64,000 nucleotides of DNA from Candidatus Trichofilum aggregatum (GCA_016716885.1 JADJUV010000023.1:17853-81852), one strand, 5' to 3'. Counted from the stretch's first letter, positions 18,523 to 27,840 are shown. The notes: generated from the letters alone by a model not told the origin. Translations and numbers: made by a program.

Positions 18523-19509
18523 CTACATGGCTATTTTGGAACCCGGGTTGGCGTTCTCACTCTCATACAACCTAGCATAAGCAACCGTCCAGAAGGTACT
18601 GGTGACAACGGTTGTTAGCACCTGAAGGCCAAACGTAAAAACAGCGCTGAGCAGGGTGGTGACTACGGTAAGAGGGGAAAGAATCAGTTCCGGGCCAAGG
18701 GGACCGGACATGGCGTTAAAGTTAGGCAGCCCTTCCATGAAGGAGAGCGGGGCGGTGATAAAAAAACTGACAATGCCTAGTAGATAGCCCAGGCCCAAAA
18801 TGAGGGCGGTTATGGCAATAACTGGCCCGGTTTTTTGCCGAATGAGTTGCCAGGTATGACGAATGCTTTCACGCACACCCAGTTTCTGCATCGCGGCCGC
18901 GCGGAAGGCCAGGCTACGAAAAGTGATGGTTCCCAGGGTAAGTGGCACAATAAACAGGCTGAGAAAGAAGACAATCAGCCCCCCTATAATCAAAGGTAGG
19001 GCCAGGGAGAGAACTTCCCCGCTTTGAATCCCCAGAATGAGGCCCAAAATCATCGCGGCCGCGCCAATGAGCATGATCGTTAGCAACAAAACAAACAAGG
19101 GAAAAAAGACGATGGTGTCTATCGCCACAAACGGGCCTAACAAATCGCTCCCCGCGCTGAGGGCCTGAGTAAAACTGGTGGGTTGACCTCGTTGGGCACG
19201 CGCGGCCGCGTGAATCATCCCACCCTCACCAATGGTCATTACCACCCAGATCAGCAAAAACCACACCACCAAAAGCACCAACCCGGCTACCAATAAGGCT
19301 GGCTGGCTTAACCGGCGGATCAGATTGTCCAGGGTGATATCCAGCGCGGCCGCGTTCGCCCAAAAACGGCTCATAGCCCAGCGCCCCCCTAACCGCATAA
19401 CGAGATTACTCACCAGGCTCAGGCTGAGGGCCAAAAAACCTGTGAGCCACAAAACCCGACTGTGGCGCAAAATATGGCCGGTTTGACGAAAAATATCGGT
19501 GTAATCCAT
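18523..19509 (-). CDS. Multi-pass membrane protein of unknown function (paralogue of 19588-20571)
   Basis: About 328 residues, starting MDYTDIFRQTGHILRHSRVLWLTGF. There are six or so hydrophobic helices and a central polar stretch (LGVRESIRHTWQLIRQKTG) that recurs in the neighbour as LGVMDGLREGWRVLRGHLTE. Both proteins share the plan: N-terminal helix after an 'x-W-xLTGFLA' block, a glycine-containing TIGEGGMIHAA/TAQGGLIAAV segment, and a C-terminal amphipathic end. They resemble 'glycerophosphoryl diester phosphodiesterase membrane domain'-like proteins, but I cannot assign a function. The start at 19509 was chosen to align with the paralogue. Confidence 0.75.
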   Translation of the reverse strand: MDYTDIFRQTGHILRHSRVLWLTGFLALSLSLVSNLVMRLGGRWAMSRFWANAAALDITLDNLIRRLSQPALLVAGLVLLVVWFLLIWVVMTIGEGGMIHAAARAQRGQPTSFTQALSAGSDLLGPFVAIDTIVFFPLFVLLLTIMLIGAAAMILGLILGIQSGEVLSLALPLIIGGLIVFFLSLFIVPLTLGTITFRSLAFRAAAMQKLGVRESIRHTWQLIRQKTGPVIAITALILGLGYLLGIVSFFITAPLSFMEGLPNFNAMSGPLGPELILSPLTVVTTLLSAVFTFGLQVLTTVVTSTFWTVAYARLYESENANPGSKIAM

Positions 19510-19526
19510 ACGTTCATAAACTGATG

Positions 19527-19562
19527 CAAAACAGCCGCAGTTTCTCAAACTGCGGCTGTTTT
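19527..19562 (-). terminator. Terminator between the two paralogous membrane genes
   Basis: AAAACAGCCGCAGTTT-CTC-AAACTGCGGCTGTTTT forms a near-perfect 16-bp stem with a three-base loop and a T/A-rich flank on both sides. It lies between the stop of the upstream reverse-strand gene (19588) and the start of the next (19509), so the two are probably separate transcripts. Confidence 0.85.
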
Positions 19563-19587
19563 AGGCTAACCAGCTATAACAAAACCC

Positions 19588-20571
19588 TTATACTTGGCCC
19601 CGCAATTTGACGGGATCATACTTTACGCCACCGCTTAAATCCTGATAAGCCAGCGTAATAGTGGCCGACTGGAAGGTGGTGAAGATGGATGAGATCGCGG
19701 CCGCGATCAATCCAATAACCAGCCCCCCCATAATCAACAACCCAATTGTGACCATGTCCAGACCTGCCCCCGTGAACATAGTGCCCAGCATCGGCACCAC
19801 CAGGATCAGAGCACAGGGTAGCACCACAATGGTTACCGCAACCCCAAACAGGATACCTAACACGATTAGGGTGAAACCAATGACGAGGACTTCAGTCAGA
19901 TGGCCGCGCAAAACTCTCCAGCCCTCTCGCAGACCATCCATCACGCCCAACTCATGCAGAACAATGCCCCGTTGGGCCGCCTGCTCCCAAATGCTCAGAA
20001 TGATCATCAAAGGAACCGTCAGGCAGATGAGGGGGATAAAACAGAGAAAAAACAGGCCGAAGCTGGACCACATGGCCTCGATATTCCCGCTTTGACTCAT
20101 CACCTCAAGCGCACTCATGCCCACAAAACCGAAAAACAGGGCAAAAATCAGCAAACCAATGACCAGGGCGGGTAAACTGACCAAAATGTTCAGCCCGACC
20201 AGGCGAGGTAAATAGTTCACCCCGGCCGTAAAAGATTGCCCCAGACTTGACTTTTCCCCGCCTTCAATCTGTTTTACGGCGGCAATGAGACCCCCTTGGG
20301 CGGTGAGCCGTAACAGCCACAAGGCAAAACCGATGATGAGCAACAGGCAGCCCAGGCCAATAATCAAGGCCATATTGTCTTGCCAGAAGCCACTGAAATC
20401 AGGCATCTCTGGGAAAGTGGGTGAGCCGCCCGTTGAGGGGGTTGAACCGCCGTTACGATAAGAACTGCTTGAGCCAGCCTGGCCTAAACCCGCCAGAAAC
20501 CCCAACACCCAAAGATATTTGTTGTTCCAGGTGATGTCCCAGGCCCGTTTTAGTAATTTACTGTAATCCAT
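19588..20571 (-). CDS. Multi-pass membrane protein of unknown function (paralogue of 18523-19509)
   Basis: 327 residues beginning MDYSKLLKRAWDITWNNKYLWVLGFLAG, followed by a low-complexity Ser/Gly segment (about 32-55) and six or so helices. The segment TAQGGLIAAVKQIEGGEKSSLGQSF and the downstream ELGVMDGLREGWRVL match positions in the neighbouring protein, showing an old tandem duplication. No catalytic motif is visible. Similar proteins are common in Chloroflexota, but their role is not known to me. Confidence 0.78.
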   Translation of the reverse strand: MDYSKLLKRAWDITWNNKYLWVLGFLAGLGQAGSSSSYRNGGSTPSTGGSPTFPEMPDFSGFWQDNMALIIGLGCLLLIIGFALWLLRLTAQGGLIAAVKQIEGGEKSSLGQSFTAGVNYLPRLVGLNILVSLPALVIGLLIFALFFGFVGMSALEVMSQSGNIEAMWSSFGLFFLCFIPLICLTVPLMIILSIWEQAAQRGIVLHELGVMDGLREGWRVLRGHLTEVLVIGFTLIVLGILFGVAVTIVVLPCALILVVPMLGTMFTGAGLDMVTIGLLIMGGLVIGLIAAAISSIFTTFQSATITLAYQDLSGGVKYDPVKLRGQV

Positions 20572-20717
20572 TGTTCTTTGCTCCTACGGAATAGCTTGTC
20601 AGCTTGTCAGCCGGTCAGCTAAGAAGCTGAAATGCTGACTGGCTGAAATGCTAAAATGCTGACTCGCTTTCCATGTAATCTCTGCTTCATTACGTGATAG
20701 GAGCGATGGAGTTGCCT

Positions 20718-22280
20718 TTATTCCCACTCAATCGTGCCGGGGGGTTTGGAGGTGATGTCGTAGACAACCCGGTTTACCCCTTTTACCTCGTTGACAATGC
20801 GGCCGCTAACTCGGGCCAGTAACTCATACGGCAACCGTGACCAATCCGCCGTCATAAAATCATCTGTCGTGACCGCGCGCAGGGCGATCACCTCTTCGTA
20901 GGTGCGCCCATCTCCCATCACCCCTACACTTTTCACCGGTAACAACACGGCGAACGCCTGCGACGTGGCTCCGCGCAACATACCCGCCTGCCCCAACTCA
21001 TCAATGAGAATGGCATCCGCCTGGCGCAAGCGTTCTAGCCGTTCCCAGGTAATCTCACCCAGGCAACGGATGGCCAACCCCGGTCCCGGAAACGGCTGCC
21101 GCCAGATGAGGCTGTCGGGCAGGCCCAATTCGGTGCCGATACGTCGCACTTCATCCTTGAAGAGCCAGCGCAACGGCTCCACCAGTTCAAAATCCATGTC
21201 TTCCGGCAGGCCACCCACGTTGTGATGGGTTTTGATGGTGTGGGCATCGGGGCGATCCTTGCTGGCACTTTCGATCACATCGGGGTAAATCGTGCCCTGG
21301 GCCAGAAAATCAATCTGGCCAAGTTTGTTGGCTTCCCGCTCAAAGAGGCGGACAAATTTCTCGCCTATGATTTTACGTTTGCGTTCTGGCTCGGTAACGC
21401 CCTCCAAAGCTTCTAGCAGCTCTTCGATGGCGTTGACGGCAATGAGTTTCAGACCCATGCTCTGCTGGAAGGTTTTGACCACCTGTTCCCCTTCGCCCTG
21501 GCGCATCAGGCCATGATCCACGAAGATGCAGGTGAGTTGATCGCCAATAGCCTGGTGAATGATCGCGGCCGCGACACTGCTATCTACTCCCCCACTCAGC
21601 CCTAATACCACCTGGCCTTCCCCCACCTGCGCCCGAATCTGGGCCACCTGCGCCTCAATAAAATGGGCTGGTGTCCAATCAGCCGCCGCTCCACAAATGA
21701 CCTGCACAAAATTACGCAGAATCTCTGATCCCTGCGGGGTGTGAACCACTTCGGGGTGGAACTGAACGGCATAATAACCCCGCGCCACATCGGCCGCGGC
21801 CGCGAACGGGGCATTTTCGGTGTGGGCCAGGGGCACAAAGCCGGGCGGCAACGCCTCTACCTTGTCACCGTGGCTCATCCAGACGGGCAAAGAGGCTAAC
21901 GAATGGGGGGGGATGATGCCAGCGAAGAGGGGATTCGCGGCCGCGTCCACCTGGATGTGGGCCGGCCCATATTCGCGCCGCTGACTGCCCGCCACGCGGC
22001 CGCCGAGCCGGTGGGCCAACAATTGCATCCCATAACAGATGCCCAACACCGGTTTGCCACTTTGCAGGACATAATCGGGCAGGGTGGGTGCACCATCATC
22101 ATACACGCTGTTTGGCCCGCCGCTGAGGATAAACCCCTTGGGGTTCAGGGCCATAATTTTCTCGGCGGGGGTACGCCAGGAAAACAATTCACAATAAACA
22201 TTGGCTTCACGCACGCGCCGGGCAATAAGCTGGCTGTACTGGGCACCATAATCAAGGACGATAATTGTGTCGTGGTTCAT
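20718..22280 (-). CDS. guaA: GMP synthase (glutamine-hydrolysing)
   Basis: 520 residues with both halves. The class I glutamine amidotransferase domain has nucleophile Cys 82 in GICYGMQLL and the His/Glu pair in AVQFHPEVVHT. The ATP-pyrophosphatase domain has the PP-loop GLSGGVDSSV. The C-terminal dimerisation domain ends NRVVYDITSKPPGTIEWE. It converts XMP to GMP in the cytoplasm. It lies 95 bases downstream of xpt on the same strand, which is a sensible guanine-nucleotide operon. Five GCGGCCGC copies lie within it. Confidence 0.97.
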   Translation of the reverse strand: MNHDTIIVLDYGAQYSQLIARRVREANVYCELFSWRTPAEKIMALNPKGFILSGGPNSVYDDGAPTLPDYVLQSGKPVLGICYGMQLLAHRLGGRVAGSQRREYGPAHIQVDAAANPLFAGIIPPHSLASLPVWMSHGDKVEALPPGFVPLAHTENAPFAAAADVARGYYAVQFHPEVVHTPQGSEILRNFVQVICGAAADWTPAHFIEAQVAQIRAQVGEGQVVLGLSGGVDSSVAAAIIHQAIGDQLTCIFVDHGLMRQGEGEQVVKTFQQSMGLKLIAVNAIEELLEALEGVTEPERKRKIIGEKFVRLFEREANKLGQIDFLAQGTIYPDVIESASKDRPDAHTIKTHHNVGGLPEDMDFELVEPLRWLFKDEVRRIGTELGLPDSLIWRQPFPGPGLAIRCLGEITWERLERLRQADAILIDELGQAGMLRGATSQAFAVLLPVKSVGVMGDGRTYEEVIALRAVTTDDFMTADWSRLPYELLARVSGRIVNEVKGVNRVVYDITSKPPGTIEWE

Positions 22281-22375
22281 AGGTAGTTATCAAGAGAGTG
22301 ACTGCTGGCTGTTAGCCAGAAAAGAGAAATGCCAGCGGCCAGTTGCCAGCCGCTAACGGCCAGCCGCCAACGGCA

Positions 22376-22948
22376 TCATCTCACTACAATTTTCCCCTCG
22401 CTCATATCGGTGATAGTGGCCGTGGTTTCGATGGGAACGTTCCAGTGGAGTAGATGGTCGCGGCCGCCTTCAAAATCCTTTTCCACCACAGCGGCAATAC
22501 CCACCAGGGTAGCGCCGCTGGCTTTGACGATGCGGGCCAGGGCGTCAATGGTCTTACCACTGGCGAGAAAATCATCCACAATGAGAACCCGATCCGCGGC
22601 CGCGAGAAACTCAGGGGAAACCATCAGGGAAACAACCTGCCCTTTCGTGTGGCTGGGTGCTTCTTCCACAAAAACTGGCTCCATCATGGTCACGGGCTTC
22701 TTCTTGCGGGCATAAACCACCGGGATATTGTTTAGTGCTTTGGCTACCATCGCTGCGGGGATGATGCCACTCACCTCAGCGGTGAGGATACGTGTCGGCT
22801 TAAACTGAGCGAAGCGCTGGCCCAATTCTTCACCCACTGCTTCTAATAAAGCCACGTCGAGTTGATGGTTGAGGAAGGCATCAATTTTGAGAATTCCTCG
22901 CCCCAAATTCCGACCTTCCGTTATAATTCGCTGTCTTAAAATGTCCAT
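22376..22948 (-). CDS. xpt: Xanthine phosphoribosyltransferase
   Basis: 190 residues starting MDILRQRIITEGRNLG. The PRPP-binding motif VLIVDDFLASGKT and the Xpt-type LTAEVSGIIPAAMVAKAL segment are present. The enzyme salvages xanthine (or guanine) with PRPP to XMP, which the next gene product, GMP synthase, aminates. Many bacteria control xpt by a purine riboswitch, but I find no match to the aptamer core in the upstream region. Length and start are normal. Confidence 0.93.
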   Translation of the reverse strand: MDILRQRIITEGRNLGRGILKIDAFLNHQLDVALLEAVGEELGQRFAQFKPTRILTAEVSGIIPAAMVAKALNNIPVVYARKKKPVTMMEPVFVEEAPSHTKGQVVSLMVSPEFLAAADRVLIVDDFLASGKTIDALARIVKASGATLVGIAAVVEKDFEGGRDHLLHWNVPIETTATITDMSEGKIVVR

Positions 22949-23388
22949 AGTTGCCCTTTTGATGTGGTGTAGCCTTCATAAACGACTCATTCCTAGCCAA
23001 TCTTCTGGCTCTTGTGAAGCTGGTGGGTTATAGCACGACGGTGAAATGGGTGGCAAGCGCCTGATTATAGCACCGGCTTGGGGGGGTGGTAGCAATCCTT
23101 TTGGCATTTGCGATTTCTTTCACAAATGGCTTGACGTGTTGCGCCGGGCAACCTATAATGTACTTCAAAGAACATTCAAAAAAAATTGAAAGTTGTAAAT
23201 GTTGATTGACAAACTCAAAACTGTCCTTAAATAAGCAAATAGTTAGGCAAACTTTGCCGCTCTGAGCCGTGAAGTTTTGGTCAGAAAGTTTAAAGGGGAC
23301 AGTTATTTAGCAACCATGAGGGATGTGTGATCTAAACTTTGGTTAATAGATTAACACCCGTGATGGTGAATGATGAAGGAAGAGAACT
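22949..23388. other. Divergent intergenic region with long leader of the prenyltransferase gene
   Basis: 440 bases between xpt (reverse) and the polyprenyl synthase (forward). A strong forward promoter is at 23131-23159, leaving a leader of about 220 bases. In the leader AACTGTCC (23219-23226) can pair with GGACAGTT (23297-23304), GGCAAACTTTGCC (23246-23258) forms a small hairpin, and TAAATAA/TTATTTA offers an alternative pairing. No open frame of note is seen. Confidence 0.55.
23131..23159 (+). promoter_or_regulatory. Sigma-70-type promoter upstream of polyprenyl synthase gene
   Basis: TTGACG (23131-23136), 17-base spacer, TATAAT (23154-23159). The -10 is perfect and the -35 has five of six bases. 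Transcription would begin about 23166. Confidence 0.8.
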
Positions 23389-24324
23389 ATGGTGGCACAT
23401 GTGATTCAAGAAGGAATGGAGGCGGTTGAGACGAAGCTCCGTTCTGTCGTAGAGAGTGATATAGAGTTATTGACGGATGCCAGCCGCCATATCATTGCCT
23501 CTGGGGGGAAACGGCTGCGGCCGCAGATCGCCATCATGGCTTATTTGGCTGCTGGGGGTGAGGAATGGCACGAGGTTATTCCGTTAGCGTCGGCCATTGA
23601 GATGGTTCACACCGCCACGCTGGTGCATGACGACATTAACGATCATAGCCTGACCCGGCGCGGCCAAATCACGGTTCATGCCCGCTGGGGCCGTACATTT
23701 GCCCTGCTGACTGGTGATTATCTCTTTACCAAGGTGTATGAGATGATGGCTCCGTATGGTGCGCCCTACAACGAAATTATGGCCGAAGCGTGTATTCGGT
23801 TGGTGGAAGGGGAGACATTACAGGCCGCGGCCGCAAAGTCAGGTGAAATGGACCGGGAGACATACAAAGCGATTATTTCGCGCAAGACAGCCAGTTTGTT
23901 TGATGCGGCCGCGCGTATGGGCGCTATGTTAGCCGGTGCCAACGAACTGGTCGTAGAGGCGTTGGCCTTGTATGCCCACAACCTGGGGCTGGCCTTCCAG
24001 ATGGTAGACGATATTCTCGACATCATCGGTGACCCAGAGAAGATGGGTAAACCAGTGGGGCTAGATGTGGCTCAACACCGAGGTATTACCGCTGTGCAAA
24101 ATGGCAGTGGTATGGTTGAGGCTGTTGCAGAAGAAGAAGTTGTGGAAGACCCACTGGCTCAACTCATGTCCCGGCTGCGCGACTCTGGGGCGGTGGAGAT
24201 TGCGCGAATGCAGGCGGTAGAAATCGCTGGCCGGGCGCGGGCTGCCCTGGTTCAAGTACCCGACTCACCAGCGCGGCAAGCGTTGTATGACCTGGTAGAT
24301 GCCGTCATCAACCGCGAAAAATAA
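23389..24324 (+). CDS. Polyprenyl (geranylgeranyl/octaprenyl-type) diphosphate synthase
   Basis: 311 residues, all-helical trans-prenyltransferase. The first Asp-rich motif is DDIND (81-85) after LVHD, and the second is DDILD near residue 213; GGKRLRP (39-45) binds the substrate diphosphate. It condenses isopentenyl diphosphate onto allylic primers; chain length cannot be predicted from these motifs alone. The product may feed quinones or cell-wall lipid carriers. The gene is monocistronic with its own promoter, long leader and terminator. Confidence 0.9.
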   Translation: MVAHVIQEGMEAVETKLRSVVESDIELLTDASRHIIASGGKRLRPQIAIMAYLAAGGEEWHEVIPLASAIEMVHTATLVHDDINDHSLTRRGQITVHARWGRTFALLTGDYLFTKVYEMMAPYGAPYNEIMAEACIRLVEGETLQAAAAKSGEMDRETYKAIISRKTASLFDAAARMGAMLAGANELVVEALALYAHNLGLAFQMVDDILDIIGDPEKMGKPVGLDVAQHRGITAVQNGSGMVEAVAEEEVVEDPLAQLMSRLRDSGAVEIARMQAVEIAGRARAALVQVPDSPARQALYDLVDAVINREK

Positions 24325-24350
24325 AAGCAGACGGTTCATTCTCTTAAAGC

Positions 24351-24387
24351 AAAAGCGGGACACCTGGATTCAGGTGTCCCGCTTTTT
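24351..24387 (+). terminator. Terminator after polyprenyl synthase gene
   Basis: AAAAGCGGGACACCTG pairs with CAGGTGTCCCGCTTTTT across a four-base loop (GATT), ending in a T run, 27 bases after the stop codon. Confidence 0.9.
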
Positions 24388-24390
24388 GAT

Positions 24391-24530
24391 CTAACCCGGA
24401 CAAGCCAGAACCAAGAGGTTTGTCCGCAGATTAACGCCGATTTTCGCCGATTAAAAAAATCAGCGTTAATCCCCAAAATCTGCGGATAATTTTCTTGCTC
24501 ACCGTACAAGAAATTGACTTGGAAGGTACT
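24391..24530. repeat. Composite intergenic repeat, copy A
   Basis: Ends are shared with the element at 46367-46525: a left end GGACAAGCCAGAACC (24398-24412) and a right end CTTGCTCACCGTACAAGAAA (24495-24514) followed by TTGACTTGGAAGGTAC. The core differs from the other copies. Here it is a nested inverted repeat in which CCGCAGATT pairs with AATCTGCGG and TTAACGC pairs with GCGTTAA. A related right end is also at 55061-55103. Confidence 0.7.
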
Positions 24531-24549
24531 AAAAATAACTTCGTGATTG

Positions 24550-24583
24550 AGACCTGACAGGTTTTCAGAAACCTGTCAGGTCT
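24550..24583. repeat. 34-base hairpin repeat, copy 1
   Basis: AGACCTGACAGGTTT-TCAG-AAACCTGTCAGGTCT, a perfect 15-bp stem with a four-base loop. An almost identical copy (loop TCGG) is at 58868-58901. Both are intergenic. With the element above, this fills most of the 335-base gap 24325-24659. Confidence 0.9.
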
Positions 24584-24659
24584 GGGTGGAATTTGTGCGT
24601 TCCCGGAACCGGCTAAAGCCTCGACTCCGGAGCGGTTCATTATTTGCACAGCAGACGCT

Positions 24660-25013
24660 TTATTCGTCTTCATCAGCCAACAAGGGGATCGCGGCCGCGT
24701 CGTACACCATCGAATGGACTTCCAGGTCAAACCATTCATCAAAGATAGCGGCGGACAGATCATCCGGCCAATCCCGGGCATCTTCCGCGTAGTTCGCCAA
24801 TTCCTGTTCAAACAAATCCGGTTTCATGGGATTGGTAAACGCTTCCATCTCTTCCAGGCTGTAAAAATCAGGGATAAGCAAGACAGTACAATCTTCGCGT
24901 AGACTTTCTTGGGTATGGGGGGCCTCATTCGCTGAGTCAGACAACCCGTTGAGCCAATCAACAAAAGGTTGTTTAGGTTTAATGACAGCAACACCCCGGT
25001 TAATGAGTTTCAT
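24660..25013 (-). CDS. Conserved hypothetical protein
   Basis: 117 residues starting MKLINRGVAVIKPKQPFVDWLN. The protein is acidic, with the conserved-looking core DCTVLLIPDF and EWFDLEVHSMVYD. I recognise it as a type of small conserved protein of unknown function and cannot assign a fold. No membrane helix or Cys cluster. It stands alone on the reverse strand. The start is supported by similarity of the N-terminal MKLINR block to relatives rather than a strong ribosome site. Confidence 0.7.
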   Translation of the reverse strand: MKLINRGVAVIKPKQPFVDWLNGLSDSANEAPHTQESLREDCTVLLIPDFYSLEEMEAFTNPMKPDLFEQELANYAEDARDWPDDLSAAIFDEWFDLEVHSMVYDAAAIPLLADEDE

Positions 25014-25143
25014 GATAATGTCTCCATGGGTTACGGTGGCCGATTAAGTGGGCACGCGGCCGCAAGTTTACCCCTTTTTAAACCTGTGACCAGTGGGCGC
25101 AAACCCCTATCCGGGTGAAAATCGCCCCGTGACCAGGCATAAG

Positions 25144-25612
25144 TTATGACTCTTTCTCCGCCAACAAATCCAACTTCATACCTTCATGGGAAGCCACAAA
25201 ACCTAGTCGTTGGTAAAAGCGCAGGGCGTTAGGGCGATCCTTGTTCGTGGCTAACTGCACAAACCGACAGTTCGCCTCTCTCGCTGTCGTAATCGCCCAC
25301 TGGAACATTTTTTGCCCCTACCCCGTGGCTCCGATAATCCCGATCTACGCGCACCGCTTCAATCTGCAACCGTTTGCTCCCTTGAAAACTGAGAGAGGGG
25401 ATAATCGTCAATTGCATCGTGCCAATAATCACCCCATCTTGCTCCACGACTACCAATTCATTATTCGGATCCTGAGTAATGGCGGCAAAAGCGGCATAGT
25501 AGCTGACCGGCAACGGGTTCTCATACCGTTCGCGCTGTCGGCCTAATTCGTCATCCGCTAATAAGCGCACAATATCGACTATATCTTCTCTGGTTGCTGA
25601 ACGAAAAATCAT
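25144..25612 (-). CDS. GNAT family N-acetyltransferase, frameshifted
   Basis: The N-terminal frame from 25612 gives MIFRSATREDIVDIVRLL... through LQIEAVRVDRDYRSHGVG, the acetyl-CoA binding loop. At the A6 run (25307-25312) the frame changes and resumes as MFQWAITTAREANCRFVQLATNKDRP..., ending in NALRFYQRLGFVASHEG near 25144. Restored, it is a normal GNAT of about 155 residues acetylating an unknown amine. The indel in a homopolymer makes assembly error likely. The next gene downstream on this strand is unrelated (24660-25013). Confidence 0.75.
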
Positions 25613-25661
25613 AATTTATCCAGTTTAAGTCTTATCAATGGCATGAAGTCTATAGATACAA

Positions 25662-25716
25662 AAAACCCTCCGTAAGCGCATCGTTTATCCGGGGCGATTG
25701 GTTTACGAAGGGTTTT
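25662..25716 (-). terminator. Terminator-like hairpin after gyrB
   Basis: On the reverse strand AAAACCCTTCGTAA pairs with TTACGGAGGGTTTTTT around a long inner loop. It lies about 30 bases beyond the gyrB stop. The interrupted stem makes it a moderate call. Confidence 0.55.
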
Positions 25717-25743
25717 AGCCATACCTGGACTGGGTTGGCTTAT

Positions 25744-27666
25744 TTATACATCTAAATTACGAACTTCACTGGCATGGGTGGTGATAAAACGGCGGCGTGG
25801 GGCGACTTCATTGCCCATCAGCATATCAAAAGTGCGATCTGCATTCACCGCATCTTCTACCGCCACCTGGAGTAATGTCCGCCGACCGGGATCCATGGTG
25901 GTTTCCCACAACTGCTCGGCGTTCATTTCACCCAACCCTTTGTACCGTTGGATGTCTACTTTTTTGCCGTCCAGTTTTTTGAGCAAGCCTACCTGCTCCG
26001 CTTCGTTATAGCTGTAATGGATATTTTTACCCTCTTTGACGGCATACAAAGGGGGCTGGGCAATGTACAGATGACCCTTTTCTAGCACGGCTGGCATGTA
26101 ACGGAAGAAAAAGGTGAGTAACAGCGTGCGAATATGACTACCGTCCACATCGGCGTCGGTCATAATGATGACGCGGCCATAACGCAGATTGCTCAAGTCA
26201 AAGGATTCGCCAATGCCCACACCGAGGGCGGAGATGAGCGATTTTACTTCGTTGTTAGCCAGGATTTTGTCCAGACGAGCCCGTTCGGTGTTGAGGATTT
26301 TCCCGCGCAGGGGCAAAATGGCCTGAAAATGGCGGTCACGCCCCTGTTTGGCCGTACCACCGGCGGAGTCACCCTCAACGATGTACAACTCACATTTGAG
26401 GGGGTCACGCTCGGAGCAGTCAGCCAATTTGCCGGGCAGGGTCATGCTTTCTAGGGCACTTTTACGCATAACCAGATCACGGGCCTTACGGGCGGCATCA
26501 CGCGCACGTGAGCTAGTAAGACAACGGTCAATGATTTTACGCGCCTCACGGGGATTTTCTTCCAGGTACAGATTCAACGCTTCAGAAGCCACGGAAGAGA
26601 CCGCACCGGTCACTTCGGCGTTCATCAACTTAACCTTCGTCTGGCTTTCAAACTGGGGATCAGGATGTTTGATGCTGACGATGGCCGTGATGCCTTCACG
26701 AGTATCATCACTGGAGAAATTGTTGTCTTTTTCTTTGAGCAGGTTGTTTTTACGGGCGTAGTTATTGATAACGCGGGTGACAGCGGCCCGCAAACCACTC
26801 AGGTGAGAGCCACCATCAGGGGTGTGAATGGTGTTAGCGAAGGAAAATTCAGAAATGGCTACACCATCGGTGTATTGAATCGCCACTTCTACTTCCATTC
26901 CGTCTACCTCTTTTTTGGCGTAAACGGGGGCATGGATGGGGTGGCGGTTGCGGTTAAGGTAGCGGACGAAGGAGCGCAGTCCCCCCTCGTAGTAAAAATT
27001 CATTTCCCGAGTGGGGGTTACACGTTCATCACGCAGGCGCATGAAGATGCCGCTGGTCACAAAGGCCATTTCGCGGAAGCGATTGACCAGAGTTTCAAAG
27101 CGGTAGACGGCTTCATCTTTAAAGATAGTAGGGTCAAATTTGAAATGAGTGGTGGTGCCGGTGCCATCTTCGGGGGACAGCTTGGCGATTTTTTTGACTT
27201 TGTACTGGGGAATGCCTCGTTCGTATCGTTGTTTCCAGATGCCACCATCTCGCCGGACACTTACTTCCATCCATTCAGAGAGGGCATTGACGGCGGAAGC
27301 CCCTACACCGTGCAAGCCACCACTGACTTTGTAGGCAGCATTGTCAAACTTGCCGCCGGCGTGCAGGTAGGTATGCACGACTTCCAGGGTGGAGATTTTT
27401 TCGGTGGGATGTTCGGCGACGGGGATACCCACGCCGTCGTCTTTGACACTGACGCTGGAATCGGCATGGATGATGACTTCGATGCGGCCGCAACGCCCAG
27501 CCAACGCTTCGTCAATGGAGTTGTCTACAATTTCGTAGACAAGGTGATGTAAAGCTTTCACATCCGTACCACCCACATACATACCAGGTCGTTTACGGAC
27601 AGCTTCAAGCCCCTTGAGTACCTGGATATTGTCGGCGTCGTAATGCGTATTATTCGTTTGGGTCAT
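25744..27666 (-). CDS. gyrB: DNA gyrase subunit B
   Basis: 640 residues. GHKL ATPase domain (GLEAVRKRPGMYVG, EIVDNSIDEAL, GGLHGVGASAVNAL), transducer domain, TOPRIM domain with EGDSAGG and the metal-binding DADVDG, and the C-terminal QRYKGLGEMN block. Together with GyrA it introduces negative supercoils. GyrA is not in the window. Length is normal. GAGGT precedes the ATG. The gene has only one GCGGCCGC (27484) in 1.9 kb, so it is poorer in the palindrome than its neighbours. ParE is a possible alternative, but the sequence reads as GyrB. Confidence 0.95.
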   Translation of the reverse strand: MTQTNNTHYDADNIQVLKGLEAVRKRPGMYVGGTDVKALHHLVYEIVDNSIDEALAGRCGRIEVIIHADSSVSVKDDGVGIPVAEHPTEKISTLEVVHTYLHAGGKFDNAAYKVSGGLHGVGASAVNALSEWMEVSVRRDGGIWKQRYERGIPQYKVKKIAKLSPEDGTGTTTHFKFDPTIFKDEAVYRFETLVNRFREMAFVTSGIFMRLRDERVTPTREMNFYYEGGLRSFVRYLNRNRHPIHAPVYAKKEVDGMEVEVAIQYTDGVAISEFSFANTIHTPDGGSHLSGLRAAVTRVINNYARKNNLLKEKDNNFSSDDTREGITAIVSIKHPDPQFESQTKVKLMNAEVTGAVSSVASEALNLYLEENPREARKIIDRCLTSSRARDAARKARDLVMRKSALESMTLPGKLADCSERDPLKCELYIVEGDSAGGTAKQGRDRHFQAILPLRGKILNTERARLDKILANNEVKSLISALGVGIGESFDLSNLRYGRVIIMTDADVDGSHIRTLLLTFFFRYMPAVLEKGHLYIAQPPLYAVKEGKNIHYSYNEAEQVGLLKKLDGKKVDIQRYKGLGEMNAEQLWETTMDPGRRTLLQVAVEDAVNADRTFDMLMGNEVAPRRRFITTHASEVRNLDV

Positions 27667-27840
27667 GCAGTTTACCTCATAAAATCAGCGTTCAGGAGTG
27701 AGTCAGGAACCAGTTTTCCCGGTTGCTCACGACTATCACAAGATTAATAATTTTACCGCAAAATCGGCTTTTTGGCTAAAACTGGGGAGCTATTTAGGGT
27801 AGGGTTTTCTCTGGTGAGAGGGCGGTAGGGACTGGGGTTA

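Noticed and set aside
22949..23130. Purine riboswitch upstream of xpt
   Set aside because: The conserved aptamer core bases and the three-stem arrangement are not found in the leader region.
24391..24530. Insertion sequence
   Set aside because: The repeat carries no transposase frame and its ends are not inverted copies of each other.
26665..27552. 295-codon open frame opposite gyrB
   Set aside because: Mirror frame of a conserved gene; translation has no family features and repeats low-complexity Gly/Asp runs.
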